Positions 1 to 8,376 of a DNA stretch of 64,000 nucleotides are shown here, piece after piece; within the stretch, counting starts at the first letter, position 1, and every line of letters starts with the position of its first letter. Source of the stretch: Pseudomonas viridiflava (GTDB lineage: Bacteria; Pseudomonadota; Gammaproteobacteria; Pseudomonadales; Pseudomonadaceae); contig NZ_UPSE01000493.1 in NCBI RefSeq assembly GCF_900573885.1, positions 558,001 through 622,000 on the forward strand. The letters are read 5' to 3'. Made by a program: the position numbers and the translations under genes. The notes under the pieces are model-generated. The model was not told the origin of the DNA, made no database searches, and was given only the letters and a program-made list of their open reading frames with translations.

Positions 1-215
1 TGGATGACAAAGCCCACGACCTGCACGTGGACGACCAGACCTTTGTCGACTTCACCGCGCGCTATTTCCTGACCAAGAACCTGCAACTGTCGTTCGAGGC
101 GCAAAACCTCACCGACGAGTCGTACTACGTGTACACCGGCAGCCGTTCTTACAACGCCCAGTACGAGGAATACGGTCCGACCTACAAGCTCGGCCTGACC
201 TTCACCCACTTCTGA
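1..215 (+). CDS. TonB-dependent outer-membrane receptor, C-terminal end (partial)
   Basis: Only the last 71 or so codons are present; the frame is open from the left edge of the window. The sequence has the alternating polar and aromatic pattern of the last strands of a TonB-dependent receptor barrel (FVDFTARYFLTKNLQLSFEA, then the NLTDESYY turn found in many receptors), and it ends in TFTHF with the terminal phenylalanine used for barrel insertion. The next genes encode a phytase, ExbB, ExbD, TonB and PhoX, so the receptor probably imports a phosphorus compound or a product of phytate breakdown; that substrate is inferred from context only. A GC-rich hairpin (226-244) separates it from the phytase gene and could stabilise or attenuate the message. 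Confidence 0.85.
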   Translation, partial: DDKAHDLHVDDQTFVDFTARYFLTKNLQLSFEAQNLTDESYYVYTGSRSYNAQYEEYGPTYKLGLTFTHF

Positions 216-278
216 TCCCGCCCGCGCGCCCCCGTGCGGGGCGCCGTGGCGTGTGCGTTTTGTACAAGGACTCTGTGA

Positions 279-2228
279 ATGACACCGTTGTTTATCAACA
301 CATGGTTTGCGCCAACCCTGCTGGCCGCCGCGTTGCTGCTGGCCGGCTGCGATGGCCTGCCGAAAACTTCCGAAGCCAGGCCAGTCGTGAGTCTGTCGCC
401 GTGGGGCGGGTCGGCGAAAGTGAAGGCCGAAGACGTGCGCTTTCTGCCTGCCGATGTAGCCGGCAGCGGCGACCTGCGCCTTGCCGCCAGCGAGCGCAAT
501 GGCTTGCTGTTGCTTCAGGGCGACGGCGCCGAGCTGGCGCGTTTGCCCGGCGCTTATAGCGGGCTCGACAGCCGTTCTCTGGGCAGCAAGGTGCTGGTTG
601 CCAGCGTAGACGGCGCGACCCAGCAAGCGGCGCTGGTGGTGCTCGATCCACGTACCCGCCAGTGGGCCAAGCCGCTACTGCTGCCGGCGCGTGACTACGC
701 CGTGTCGGGCCTGTGCCTGTACCGCGACGAAGCCGCCAACCTGCACCTGTTTCTGCTTGGCGAAGACGGCAAGGGCGAGCAATGGCTGGTGGGCAGCGGC
801 GCGCAGGTGAACAAGGAACCGTTGCGCCTGCGCGGTTTGCCGACGCCGCCGGGCGCCGAATATTGCCACGCCGACGATGCTGCCAATCGCCTGTATGTGA
901 ACGAAGAAAACGTCGGCCTGTGGGCCTTCTCGGCGGCGCCGGAAGCCGATACCGCGCGGGTGCCGGTGGATATGCGCGCGCCGTTCGGCAGCCTGGCTGG
1001 CAGTCCGCAAGCAATGGTCAGCCTGCCCGGTGGTCTGGTGGCGCTGGACGCAGAAAACGCCACGCTGAATCTCTATCAGCAAGACGCTGAACAGTGGAAA
1101 AGCGTCGCCAGTCTGCACCTTGATGGTCTCAAGGAGCCCGAGCGCCTCGACGCCCGGGTGACGGCCAATGGCCTGGAATTGCTGGTGGAAGACGGCGAGC
1201 AAAAGCGCGTCTACCACGGCCAGCTCAACTGGAAGCCGACACCGCAACCCTTGCCGCCGCGCCTGCCCAGCGTGCCGGCGTTGCGCCAGACCGAGCCGGT
1301 AGGGCGCCAGGGCGATGCTGCGGATGACCCGGCCGTGTGGCTGCATCCCACGCAGCCGCACCTGTCACGCGTGCTCGGCACCAACAAAAAGCAGGGCCTG
1401 CTGGCGTACGACCTCGATGGCCGTTTGCTGCAAGAGCTGCCGGTAGGGCGCTTGAACAACGTGGATGTGCGCGCCGGTTTCACCCTGGGGGGCAAACCCA
1501 TTGATCTGGCGGTTGCCAGTAACCGCGATCGCAACAGCATCAGCCTGTTCGCCATCGATCGCGCCACGGGCGCCTTGCGTGAGGCCGGCGAGGTGCGCAC
1601 GCCGCTCGCGGAAATTTACGGCATCTGCCTGTTCCAGCCGGCCCCCGGCGAGCTGTATGCCTTCGCCAACGGCAAGGACGGCACCTTTCTGCAATACCGC
1701 CTGAGCGACGTGCAGGGCCAGATTCAGGGCCAGCAAGTGCGTCGCTTCAAAGTCGACAGTCAGCCCGAAGGCTGCGTCGCCGATGACCGTCAGCAACGTC
1801 TGTTTATCGGCGAGGAAGACGTCGGCGTATGGACGCTGGACGCACGCCCCGACGCGTCGGGCGAGCTGACCAGCGTGCTCAAGGTGGGCGACGTGCTCAA
1901 GGCCGACGTTGAAGGCATGGGCCTGTTTCACGGGCCACGTGGCAATTATCTGGTGGTGTCCAGCCAGGGCAACGACAGCTACGTGCTGCTCGATGCGCAG
2001 CCGCCATTTGCCATGCGCGGTGCCTTTCGCGTTGGCCTCAATGGCGCACTGGGTATCGACGGCGCCTCGGAAACCGACGGCCTGGAAGTGACCGGCGCCA
2101 ACCTCGGCGGCGCCTGGAGCGAAGGCTTGCTGGTGGTGCAGGACGGCCGCAAACGCATGCCCGAGAGCACGCAGAACTTCAAGCTGGTGCCCTGGAGCGA
2201 CGTGGCCAAGGCGCTGCGTCTGCCGTAA
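279..2228 (+). CDS. beta-propeller phytase, lipoprotein
   Basis: A 649-residue beta-propeller phytase (3-phytase type), predicted to release phosphate from phytate in a calcium-dependent way. The N-terminus is a lipoprotein signal with a lipobox LLAGC at about residue 24, so the enzyme should be anchored to a membrane facing the periplasm or cell surface. The C-terminal half carries the family signature: DDPAVWLHPTQP, GTNKKQGLLAYDLDG, NNVDVR, PEGCVADDRQQRLFIGEEDVG and ASETDGLEV. The N-terminal half repeats the pattern in weaker form (CHADDAANRLYVNEENVGLW), as in dual-domain phytases with one degenerate and one active propeller. The ATG at 279 follows an AAGGA sequence near 265. It lies between the receptor gene and exbBD-tonB, and co-transcription is likely. 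Confidence 0.93.
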   Translation: MTPLFINTWFAPTLLAAALLLAGCDGLPKTSEARPVVSLSPWGGSAKVKAEDVRFLPADVAGSGDLRLAASERNGLLLLQGDGAELARLPGAYSGLDSRSLGSKVLVASVDGATQQAALVVLDPRTRQWAKPLLLPARDYAVSGLCLYRDEAANLHLFLLGEDGKGEQWLVGSGAQVNKEPLRLRGLPTPPGAEYCHADDAANRLYVNEENVGLWAFSAAPEADTARVPVDMRAPFGSLAGSPQAMVSLPGGLVALDAENATLNLYQQDAEQWKSVASLHLDGLKEPERLDARVTANGLELLVEDGEQKRVYHGQLNWKPTPQPLPPRLPSVPALRQTEPVGRQGDAADDPAVWLHPTQPHLSRVLGTNKKQGLLAYDLDGRLLQELPVGRLNNVDVRAGFTLGGKPIDLAVASNRDRNSISLFAIDRATGALREAGEVRTPLAEIYGICLFQPAPGELYAFANGKDGTFLQYRLSDVQGQIQGQQVRRFKVDSQPEGCVADDRQQRLFIGEEDVGVWTLDARPDASGELTSVLKVGDVLKADVEGMGLFHGPRGNYLVVSSQGNDSYVLLDAQPPFAMRGAFRVGLNGALGIDGASETDGLEVTGANLGGAWSEGLLVVQDGRKRMPESTQNFKLVPWSDVAKALRLP

Positions 2229-2315
2229 GGCCTGTCATCAGCCTGCAACATCAACGTAATCGAATAGCCGATCACAACCCCGTCACGGCGGGGTTAGAGA
2301 AGAAGGAGCCGCACC

Positions 2316-3023
2316 ATGCACAGCACACTCGAACAAATGAGCGTCTGGAGCCTGATCAACGATGCCTCGCTGCTGGTAAAAGGCGTGATGCTGATTCTGC
2401 TGCTGGCCTCGGTGGTCAGCTGGTATCTGATCGTGCAACGCAGCCTGTTGCTGGGCCGCATCGAGCGTTTGCTCAAAGAGTTCCAGCTTCGTTTCCGCAA
2501 CAGCAGCGACCTGGCGCAACTGCACCGCGACAGCAGCGAAAACGCCGACGATGACGCCTGCCTGCAGCGCATTTTTCACGAGGGCTTCAGCGAATACAGC
2601 CACCTGCGCCGCGAGCCTGGCATCACCCCTGAAGCAGTGGTCGATGGCGTGGAGCGCCGCCTGTTGGTGAGCATCAGTGAAGAACAGGAACGTCTGGAAA
2701 AGGGCCTGGCCTTTCTCGCCACGGTCGGTTCGGTAAGCCCCTACATCGGCCTGTTTGGCACCGTGTGGGGAATCATGAATTCCTTTATCGGCTTGTCGCA
2801 GGTGCAACAAGCCACCCTGGGCACCGTGGCGCCGGGCATCGCCGAAGCGCTGATCGCCACCGCCATCGGCCTGTTTGCCGCCATTCCTGCGGTGATCGCC
2901 TACAACCGCTTCGCCGCCCGCGTGGAAACCCTGAGCACGCGTTTCTACAGCTTTGGCAATGAGCTGCAAGGCCGCCTGCACCGCGCCTTGCAAGCGTCCA
3001 CGCGCCTCGCGCACGCGGCCTGA
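2316..3023 (+). CDS. exbB: ExbB/TolQ-family proton channel subunit
   Basis: A 235-residue MotA/TolQ/ExbB-family inner-membrane protein that would use the proton motive force to drive TonB. It has an N-terminal membrane segment (about residues 17-38, LLVKGVMLILLLASVVSWYL), a cytoplasmic loop, and two further helices containing the conserved stretches LATVGSVSPYIGLFGTVWGI and APGIAEALIATAIGLFAAIP. The ATG follows AGAAGGAG at good spacing. The exbD gene starts 10 bases after its stop. TolQ is the main alternative, but the neighbours exbD and tonB and the absence of tolR/tolA support ExbB. Confidence 0.92.
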   Translation: MHSTLEQMSVWSLINDASLLVKGVMLILLLASVVSWYLIVQRSLLLGRIERLLKEFQLRFRNSSDLAQLHRDSSENADDDACLQRIFHEGFSEYSHLRREPGITPEAVVDGVERRLLVSISEEQERLEKGLAFLATVGSVSPYIGLFGTVWGIMNSFIGLSQVQQATLGTVAPGIAEALIATAIGLFAAIPAVIAYNRFAARVETLSTRFYSFGNELQGRLHRALQASTRLAHAA

Positions 3024-3033
3024 GGAGTTCGCC

Positions 3034-3477
3034 ATGCGCAAGCCTCAACGCAAGCACGGCCCCAAAGCGGAAATGAACGTGGTGCCCTACATCGACGTTA
3101 TGCTGGTGCTGCTGGTGATCTTCATGGTCACCGCGCCGATGCTCACCCAGGGCGTGAAAATCGAATTGCCAAAGGTCGCCGCCCAGGCGTTGGCGACGAC
3201 AAGTCAGCAGCAGATTCTCACGCTCTCGGTAAAGGCCGACGGTGGCTACTACTGGAATGTCGGTGCCGAGCTGGACAGCCATGAGCAGCAAGACAGCGCC
3301 GTGGGCCTGGAAGAAATGACCGCCAAGGTCGGCGCCATCATTGCCAGCCGCGGCGACACTCAGGTGTACATCCGCGCGGACCACAACACTGATTACGCCA
3401 CGGTGGTGGCCGGCATGGCGGCGCTGCAAAAAGGCGGCGTGCGCAACCTCGGCCTGATCACCGAGGCGCCGCAATGA
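3034..3477 (+). CDS. exbD: ExbD/TolR-family biopolymer transport protein
   Basis: A 147-residue partner of ExbB. The N-terminal cytoplasmic tail is followed by one membrane helix containing the conserved aspartate (VVPYIDVMLVLLVIFMVTAP), the likely proton-carrying residue, then a periplasmic domain (VYIRADHNTDYATVVAGMAALQKGGV). An in-frame start exists upstream at 2953 but would overlap exbB by 71 bases. The ATG at 3034 is preceded by TGAGGAG overlapping the exbB stop, so translational coupling is likely. The stop overlaps the tonB start as ATGA. Confidence 0.92.
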   Translation: MRKPQRKHGPKAEMNVVPYIDVMLVLLVIFMVTAPMLTQGVKIELPKVAAQALATTSQQQILTLSVKADGGYYWNVGAELDSHEQQDSAVGLEEMTAKVGAIIASRGDTQVYIRADHNTDYATVVAGMAALQKGGVRNLGLITEAPQ

Positions 3478-4280
3478 GTGCTGCGCTGATGCCAAGCCTG
3501 CAACCGCTGCCGAGCCTGCAACTGCCCACCCGCAAATGGCTGCGTCAGGCGCTGGCGATGGCTGTTGCCGTTGGCCTGCACGGCTTGGCGATCGTGGCGT
3601 TGGTCAGCCATTGGCAGCCCACGCCGCCGCCTGAGCCTCAGGTGCAAACGCTGACCACGCAGTTGATTACCCTGGCGCCGCCCGCGCCCATGCCTGCCCC
3701 TGTGCCTGAGCCGGTTCAAGAGCCGGCCCCGGCCGAAGTCATCAGCCCGCCGGCGCAGCCGGTCGAGGTTGCCAAACCCGTGGAGCCGGCTAAAACCCCG
3801 GCCAAGCCCAAGCCAGTTCTCGACCACGCCGCCCTGGCGCGAAAACGTGTGCAAGAGCAGGAAAAAGCCCAGCAACAACTTCAACAACAGCAGGCCCAGG
3901 CACGTCAGCTGGAACAGCAGCGCCAGGCCGAACAGCAGCGTCAACAGCAAGCCGCCGCTGCCGCCCGCGAAGCCAGCGCCCGCGCCGCTGCCGAAAAGCT
4001 GGCGGCCGAGAGTCGCCCGTATCTGCCGGTGAGCAAGGAACCCCCCGAGTACCCGGACAAAGCGCTGGAAAAAGGCATCGAAGGCGACTGCACCGTCACC
4101 TACACCGTAACCCCGCAGGGCCGGGTGGATAACCCGCAAGTGCTGGGGCAATGCCACCCGCTGCTGGTGCGGCCATCACTCGCCGCCGCGCGCACCTTTC
4201 GCTACCAGCCACGTATCGTCGACGGCCAGGCCGTCAGCGTGGCCAACGTGAAAAACACCTTTCATTACCGAATCGAGTAA
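3474..4280 (+). CDS. tonB: TonB energy transducer
   Basis: A 268-residue TonB protein. A single N-terminal membrane anchor (about residues 24-43, LAMAVAVGLHGLAIVALVSH) is followed by a Pro/Ala/Glu-rich periplasmic spacer with PxP repeats (residues about 65-120), a Gln-rich coiled segment (QQQLQQQQAQARQLEQQRQA), and a C-terminal TonB domain (YPDKALEKGIEGDCTVTYTV; RTFRYQPRIVDGQ). The start overlaps the exbD stop by four bases. Being in one operon with a receptor, a phytase and PhoX suggests a dedicated TonB for phosphorus-compound uptake rather than the housekeeping copy. Confidence 0.93.
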   Translation: MSAALMPSLQPLPSLQLPTRKWLRQALAMAVAVGLHGLAIVALVSHWQPTPPPEPQVQTLTTQLITLAPPAPMPAPVPEPVQEPAPAEVISPPAQPVEVAKPVEPAKTPAKPKPVLDHAALARKRVQEQEKAQQQLQQQQAQARQLEQQRQAEQQRQQQAAAAAREASARAAAEKLAAESRPYLPVSKEPPEYPDKALEKGIEGDCTVTYTVTPQGRVDNPQVLGQCHPLLVRPSLAAARTFRYQPRIVDGQAVSVANVKNTFHYRIE

Positions 4281-4303
4281 GTCCGCACGCCGGACGTTTT
4301 TTC
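4281..4303 (+). terminator. weak hairpin plus T-run between tonB and phoX
   Basis: GTCCG and CGGAC arms (4281-4295) are followed by GTTTTTTC. The stem is only five base pairs, so this is at best a partial terminator that would lower phoX expression relative to the upstream genes. Confidence 0.45.
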
Positions 4304-4325
4304 TTCAACTTTCAAGAGCCTTGCC

Positions 4326-6278
4326 ATGCGCCATGACCACGAGCAGTTCCATCAACAACTCGAAAGCCACGACGACATCGCCATCAACCCCAGCAGCAAC
4401 CCGAGCCTGGCCGAGCTGTTGAACCCCAGCCGGCGCAACGTGCTCAAGGGTGGGTTGAGTGTGGCCATTCTGGGCTTCTTCGGCGGCGTCAGCGCCTATA
4501 CCAAAGCCGGCGCCAGTCCGTTGCTGAACTTCAAGGGCGTGCCCGTGCAGCTCGACCCGAACTTTGACCGTGTGCTGGTCGCCGAGGGCTATCGTGCGGT
4601 GCCGTTTTTCTCCTGGGGCGACCCCGTGGAAGCGGGCGCGCCGGCCTGGAAGCCGGACGCCAGTGATGACTGGCAAGCGCAGTTGAAACAGGCCGGCGAC
4701 AACCACGACGGCATGGACTTTTTCGCCTTCCCAGGCGAAACCGACCGCGGCCTGTTGGCGATGAACCACGAATACATCAACCCCCATCTGCACCCTTCAA
4801 GCACCATCGACCAAAGCAAACCGCGCCCGCTGAACGAAGTGCGCAAGGAGCAGGCCGCCCACGGCGTGTCGGTAATCGAGGTGAAGAAGGGCGCCGACGG
4901 CCAGTGGCATCGCGTGCTCGATTCGGCCTACAACCGGCGCATCAGCATGCTCACACCCATGCGCGTGGCCGGGCCGTTGGCCGGGCATGCGCTGATGAAA
5001 ACCGCGAGCGATCCGAGCGGTCTGGAAGTGCTCGGCACCTTGAACAACTGCGCCACCGGCATCACGCCGTGGGGCACGTTTCTGACCTGCGAAGAGAACT
5101 GGCCGCACTACTTCATCAATCGCGACCAGGCCGACTTCGCCAAGCGCGTAGCGCACAAACGCTACGGCGTGGCCAGCAGCGGCACGAGCAAGAACTTCGC
5201 CTGGGAAACCGCCGACCCGCGCTTCGACGCCACACCGGATGCCAGCCAACCCCACGGTGGCCATGTGAACGAGCCGAACCGTTTTGGCTGGGTGGTGGAA
5301 ATTGATCCGTTCGACCCCAAAGCGCAGCCGATCAAACGCACCGCCTTCGGCCGCTTCAGCCGCGAGTGCGCCGCGCTCAGCATGGGCGACGACGGCAAGA
5401 TGGCCTTCTACTCAGGTGATGACGCCAAAGGCGAGTACATCTACAAATTCGTGCCGGCCGGCAAGCACGACGCCAGCAACCCCAAAGCCAGCCGCGACCT
5501 GCTCGACAGCGGCACCCTGTACGCCGCCCGACTCAACCCCGACGGCACCGGCGAATGGCTGGCCCTGGTGCATGGGCAAAATGGCCTGAGCGCCGAGAAT
5601 GGTTTTGCCACCCAGGCCGAGGTGCTGGTTAACGCCCGCGCAGCCGCCGACAAAGCCGGCGCAACACCTATGGACCGCCCCGAATGGGCCGCCGTGCACC
5701 CGCGCACTCGCGAGGTGTACGTAACCCTCACCAATAACGATGGCCGTGGCACCAAGCAGCCGCTGGACAAGGCCAACCCGCGTGCGCAGAACCTGCACGG
5801 GCACATCCTGCGGTTTAACGAAAAAGACGCCAACCCGACCGCCGCCACCTTCACCTGGGAGCTGTTCTTGCTCGCTGGCGAAGCGCAGGGCAGCAAGGGC
5901 AAAGACGGCAAGCCGGTGCCCGCCAACCTGACGGGCACCATCAACGGCGACGTGCTGTCGTCGCCCGATGGGCTGGCGTTCGATGGGGCAGGGCGGCTGT
6001 GGATTCAAACCGACTACGACGACGTCGATCCGGCGATGCAGAACATGGGCTGTAATCAGCTGCTGTGCGCCGATCCTTCGACCCGTGAAGTGCGGCGTTT
6101 TCTGGTCGGGCCGCGCGGCTGCGAAATTACCGGTCTGGCCTGGAGCCCGGACGGCAAGGCGATGTGGGCCAACATCCAGCACCCCGGCATCAGCTTTCCC
6201 GCCAGCGACGGCAAAACCCGGCCGCGCTCGACCACGCTGCTGATTACGCGGCTCGATGGCGGCGTAATCGGCGCATAG
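4326..6278 (+). CDS. phoX: PhoX-family alkaline phosphatase, Tat-exported
   Basis: A 650-residue protein of the PhoX (DUF839) family, a calcium- and iron-dependent phosphatase acting on phosphate monoesters. It has a twin-arginine signal near residue 35 (SRRNVLKGG followed by a hydrophobic stretch), consistent with export of a folded metalloprotein. Family stretches include MNHEYIN, NNCATGITPWGTFLTCEENW, HGGHVNEPNRFGWVVEIDP, DDAKGEYIYKFV and SPDGLAFDGAGRLWIQTD. It completes the phosphate cluster: the phytase attacks phytate and PhoX the lower phosphate esters. No Pho box was found in the 45 bases upstream; the operon promoter is probably left of the window. Confidence 0.93.
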   Translation: MRHDHEQFHQQLESHDDIAINPSSNPSLAELLNPSRRNVLKGGLSVAILGFFGGVSAYTKAGASPLLNFKGVPVQLDPNFDRVLVAEGYRAVPFFSWGDPVEAGAPAWKPDASDDWQAQLKQAGDNHDGMDFFAFPGETDRGLLAMNHEYINPHLHPSSTIDQSKPRPLNEVRKEQAAHGVSVIEVKKGADGQWHRVLDSAYNRRISMLTPMRVAGPLAGHALMKTASDPSGLEVLGTLNNCATGITPWGTFLTCEENWPHYFINRDQADFAKRVAHKRYGVASSGTSKNFAWETADPRFDATPDASQPHGGHVNEPNRFGWVVEIDPFDPKAQPIKRTAFGRFSRECAALSMGDDGKMAFYSGDDAKGEYIYKFVPAGKHDASNPKASRDLLDSGTLYAARLNPDGTGEWLALVHGQNGLSAENGFATQAEVLVNARAAADKAGATPMDRPEWAAVHPRTREVYVTLTNNDGRGTKQPLDKANPRAQNLHGHILRFNEKDANPTAATFTWELFLLAGEAQGSKGKDGKPVPANLTGTINGDVLSSPDGLAFDGAGRLWIQTDYDDVDPAMQNMGCNQLLCADPSTREVRRFLVGPRGCEITGLAWSPDGKAMWANIQHPGISFPASDGKTRPRSTTLLITRLDGGVIGA

Positions 6279-6291
6279 TCATCAGGGCAAT

Positions 6292-6528
6292 TCAGGAGAA
6301 ATACAGCGTGGCCTTGGCCTGCTGCGTGACGGTGCCGGAGAGCTCTTCTCCGGCAAACCGCACAATCACATAACTGGCACCGGTGGGTAATTCCCAGTCG
6401 GTGGCGGCGGCGGAATAAACGCCTAAGCGTTCTTCACGAATAACGGCGGGTTTGCTTAGCTCGATGGAACCTTGAGCGAAGCACAGAATGATATCGGCAG
6501 GGCCCTCATGCAGAATGCGGCGCGGCAT
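6292..6528 (-). CDS. small hypothetical protein downstream of csrA
   Basis: A 78-residue predicted cytoplasmic protein with no family I recognise. It has several short beta-like stretches (ADIILCF, GASYVIVRF) and no signal or membrane segment. GAGAG precedes the ATG at 6528. It starts 17 bases after the csrA stop on the same strand, so the two genes are probably co-transcribed. It ends 13 bases from the convergent phoX stop. A link to CsrA is only suggested by position. Confidence 0.7.
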   Translation of the reverse strand: MPRRILHEGPADIILCFAQGSIELSKPAVIREERLGVYSAAATDWELPTGASYVIVRFAGEELSGTVTQQAKATLYFS

Positions 6529-6545
6529 GGTTGGCTCTCATGGAA

Positions 6546-6719
6546 TCAAGCTGAGGCGGTGGACGGTTGTCGTTTTTTCGCATCGTCACGCATGATTGCC
6601 ACGTCTTTCGGCGCAGCAATTCCAATACGCACCTGATTGCCATTGACCTCCACAACAGTGACGGAAATGTCATTACCAATCTGAAGGGTTTCACCAACGC
6701 GGCGGGTAAGAATCAACAT
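6546..6719 (-). CDS. csrA: CsrA/RsmA-family post-transcriptional regulator, short form
   Basis: A 57-residue CsrA-family RNA-binding protein that would bind GGA motifs in mRNA leaders. It matches the family along its length: MLILTRRVGETLQIGNDISV, then VEVNGNQVRIGIAAPKDVAI. The N-terminal LTRRVGE strand and the GNQVRIGI core are intact; the tail after IMRDDAKKR is shorter and different from that of the usual 60-65-residue RsmA. The start at 6719 is chosen over an upstream ATG at 6740 because it gives the canonical N-terminus and is preceded by GGAG at seven bases. Pseudomonads usually carry several CsrA paralogues; this is probably an accessory one. Confidence 0.9.
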   Translation of the reverse strand: MLILTRRVGETLQIGNDISVTVVEVNGNQVRIGIAAPKDVAIMRDDAKKRQPSTASA

Positions 6720-6910
6720 GAGCGTGCTCCAGTGGCGCAAGAGCGCCTCGGAAATGGCACTCCCTATTGAAGGCTCTGACCCGATAGATTGCGCAGAGGT
6801 TTCAACAATTTTTGCCCACGTTTAGAACTGTGTCGCACGGCGTTGGGTTCAGCCCCTCGGCGAGGGGCAATCTGGTTGAATAGGCGAGAATTTCTTACAG
6901 CGAGATCGCG

Positions 6911-7369
6911 ATGACAGCTAGCCCCTTTTTCCATCCGCGCCGTCTGCTATTGGTTGCAAGTCTTTTCGCGTTTTCGCCCCTTGTTTTTGCCGCGTGCTCA
7001 GTCACCACGCCGCCGCCCGACTGGGCATCAGCGCAATGGGACGGCGAATGCACCGACGACCAGGCGGATGGCCTCGGCGTACTGAAAGAACTGCAAGGCG
7101 CCGAAATAAAACGGATATTCCTCGGCCGCACCGAAAACGGCGAGTTGACGCTGGGCGTCGTGGATATTCCCGAGCAGGGATATATGGCAGGGCGGTTCGA
7201 AGGGGGCCGTGTTGTCGACACCGACAACCGACAGACCCTGCTGAACGCATTCAACGCTGGGGCTGACGCGGCTGCCGCTCTTGCCGAGCATTTCGAGAGT
7301 TACGGCAATAACGGCTCGGCGCAGTTTTATCGGTTGAAAGAACGGATGTTGCGGGAGCAGATGGATTGA
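6911..7369 (+). CDS. exported hypothetical protein
   Basis: A 152-residue protein with an N-terminal signal (RRLLLVASLFAFSPLVFAAC). The cysteine after FAA could be a lipobox or could just follow an ordinary cleavage site. The mature part includes DQADGLGVLKELQGAEIK, faintly like a MORN-type repeat (G.G at a turn), but too little to assign it. It is divergent from csrA, with 191 bases between the two starts that include a GCCCCTC/GAGGGGC hairpin near 6853-6869. No function is claimed. Confidence 0.7.
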   Translation: MTASPFFHPRRLLLVASLFAFSPLVFAACSVTTPPPDWASAQWDGECTDDQADGLGVLKELQGAEIKRIFLGRTENGELTLGVVDIPEQGYMAGRFEGGRVVDTDNRQTLLNAFNAGADAAAALAEHFESYGNNGSAQFYRLKERMLREQMD

Positions 7370-7464
7370 TTGGTGGCGGGGACGGGTTTTTTACAGGGTT
7401 GCCTGGTTTGGTGTAAACAAACTAAGGAACGTCGTTTGTATTCTTCCTCGGCGCCATATTCAAA

Positions 7465-7560
7465 ATTCTGGATTCCGAGTCGTCGGACCGCCGCCTTCGC
7501 GGGAATGACGGTGGACTTTTCAACGCCTCCGTCATTCCCGCGCAGGCGGGAATCCAGAAT
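7465..7560. repeat. inverted pair of GTCATTCCCGCG-type intergenic repeats
   Basis: 7531-7560 reads GTCATTCCCGCGCAGGCGGG followed by AATCCAGAAT. 7465-7512 is a degenerate copy in the opposite direction (ATTCTGGATTCC ... GCGGGAATGACGG), so the two could fold on each other. The same element recurs at 44375-44404, 44665-44693 and 45268-45297. The rest of 7370-7664 holds no gene I can support. Confidence 0.85.
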
Positions 7561-7664
7561 CTCAGGCCGTATAACCAAGTGGAGAACAAGGCGCAGCGCC
7601 TCCAGGCCTATGCAAGCGTCGAAGCCCCCCGCAAACCGCGCCCCGCACAGACCCCTTCGTTTCC

Positions 7665-8222
7665 CTACACCGCCAGCGCCGCGATTTTAATCAGGGTTTT
7701 GGCATGCTCTTCATTCAGCTCCGACTCGCCAATCAGATCCGCTGCCAGGCGCGCCTTGCGGCTCACCAGAATCAGGTCGGGAAACTTCGCTTCGATGCTG
7801 TCCAGCGCCTGGCGCATCGCATTGGCGCTGGGAAACGGGCCAAACCGGCCAAACGGCGCACGCTGCACGTGAACGTCGTCGAGGATGAAGTAAGCCACAT
7901 AACCGCCTTCGCGAATCCACGCGGAGCGGCCGATGGGTGCGAGTGCGGGCGACTCGATGCTACCGATCAGCGAGTCGACCACCGCCTTGGCAGATTGCAG
8001 GGTGTGGTGTGTCAGCCAGGCCGCGTTGTCTTGCAGGGGAAGGTGGCCCATGGCGGCGTCCAGAATGCCGTCTTCCAGGGTGTTCAGCAGGCACGACACG
8101 CTGGTCAGTGCGTCCACAATGGGTACGTTCGGGGCGACGCTGAACAGTCCGGGTTTGTGTTCAGTCTGGCCGGTGGAGTGAAAGCGGTGGCCGTCTTCGG
8201 TGGTGATGCGTTCCTGGCTCAT
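7665..8222 (-). CDS. DUF3077-type protein with C-terminal extension
   Basis: A 185-residue cytoplasmic protein. Residues about 25-60 (LFSVAPNVPIVDALTSVSCL) match the short Pseudomonas DUF3077 pattern, also seen in the small protein at 15550-15807 (LFSVNAGVPIEAALERAADL). The second half (WIREGGYVAYFILDDVHVQR, then RFGPFPSANAMRQALDSIEA) resembles a separate small domain that I do not recognise. AAGGA lies seven bases before the ATG. It lies downstream of the diguanylate cyclase gene on the same strand, with 154 bases between. The function is unknown. Confidence 0.75.
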   Translation of the reverse strand: MSQERITTEDGHRFHSTGQTEHKPGLFSVAPNVPIVDALTSVSCLLNTLEDGILDAAMGHLPLQDNAAWLTHHTLQSAKAVVDSLIGSIESPALAPIGRSAWIREGGYVAYFILDDVHVQRAPFGRFGPFPSANAMRQALDSIEAKFPDLILVSRKARLAADLIGESELNEEHAKTLIKIAALAV

Positions 8223-8376
8223 GGTTGATTCCTTTCAAAGCGCGAAAGTGCGCGCAGTGAGAGTGACGCCCGAGGCGCGGCAGTCGAAAGAGGAAGGCGA
8301 TCAGGGCTGCGTAGGAACGAAATGGCGCGCTGTGGCCGCCATTCGCTGAAAAGCGGGTGAAACCGACAGCGACCGG

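Noticed and set aside
226..244. Terminator between receptor and phytase genes
   Set aside because: A GC hairpin is present but no T-run follows, so termination is not supported.
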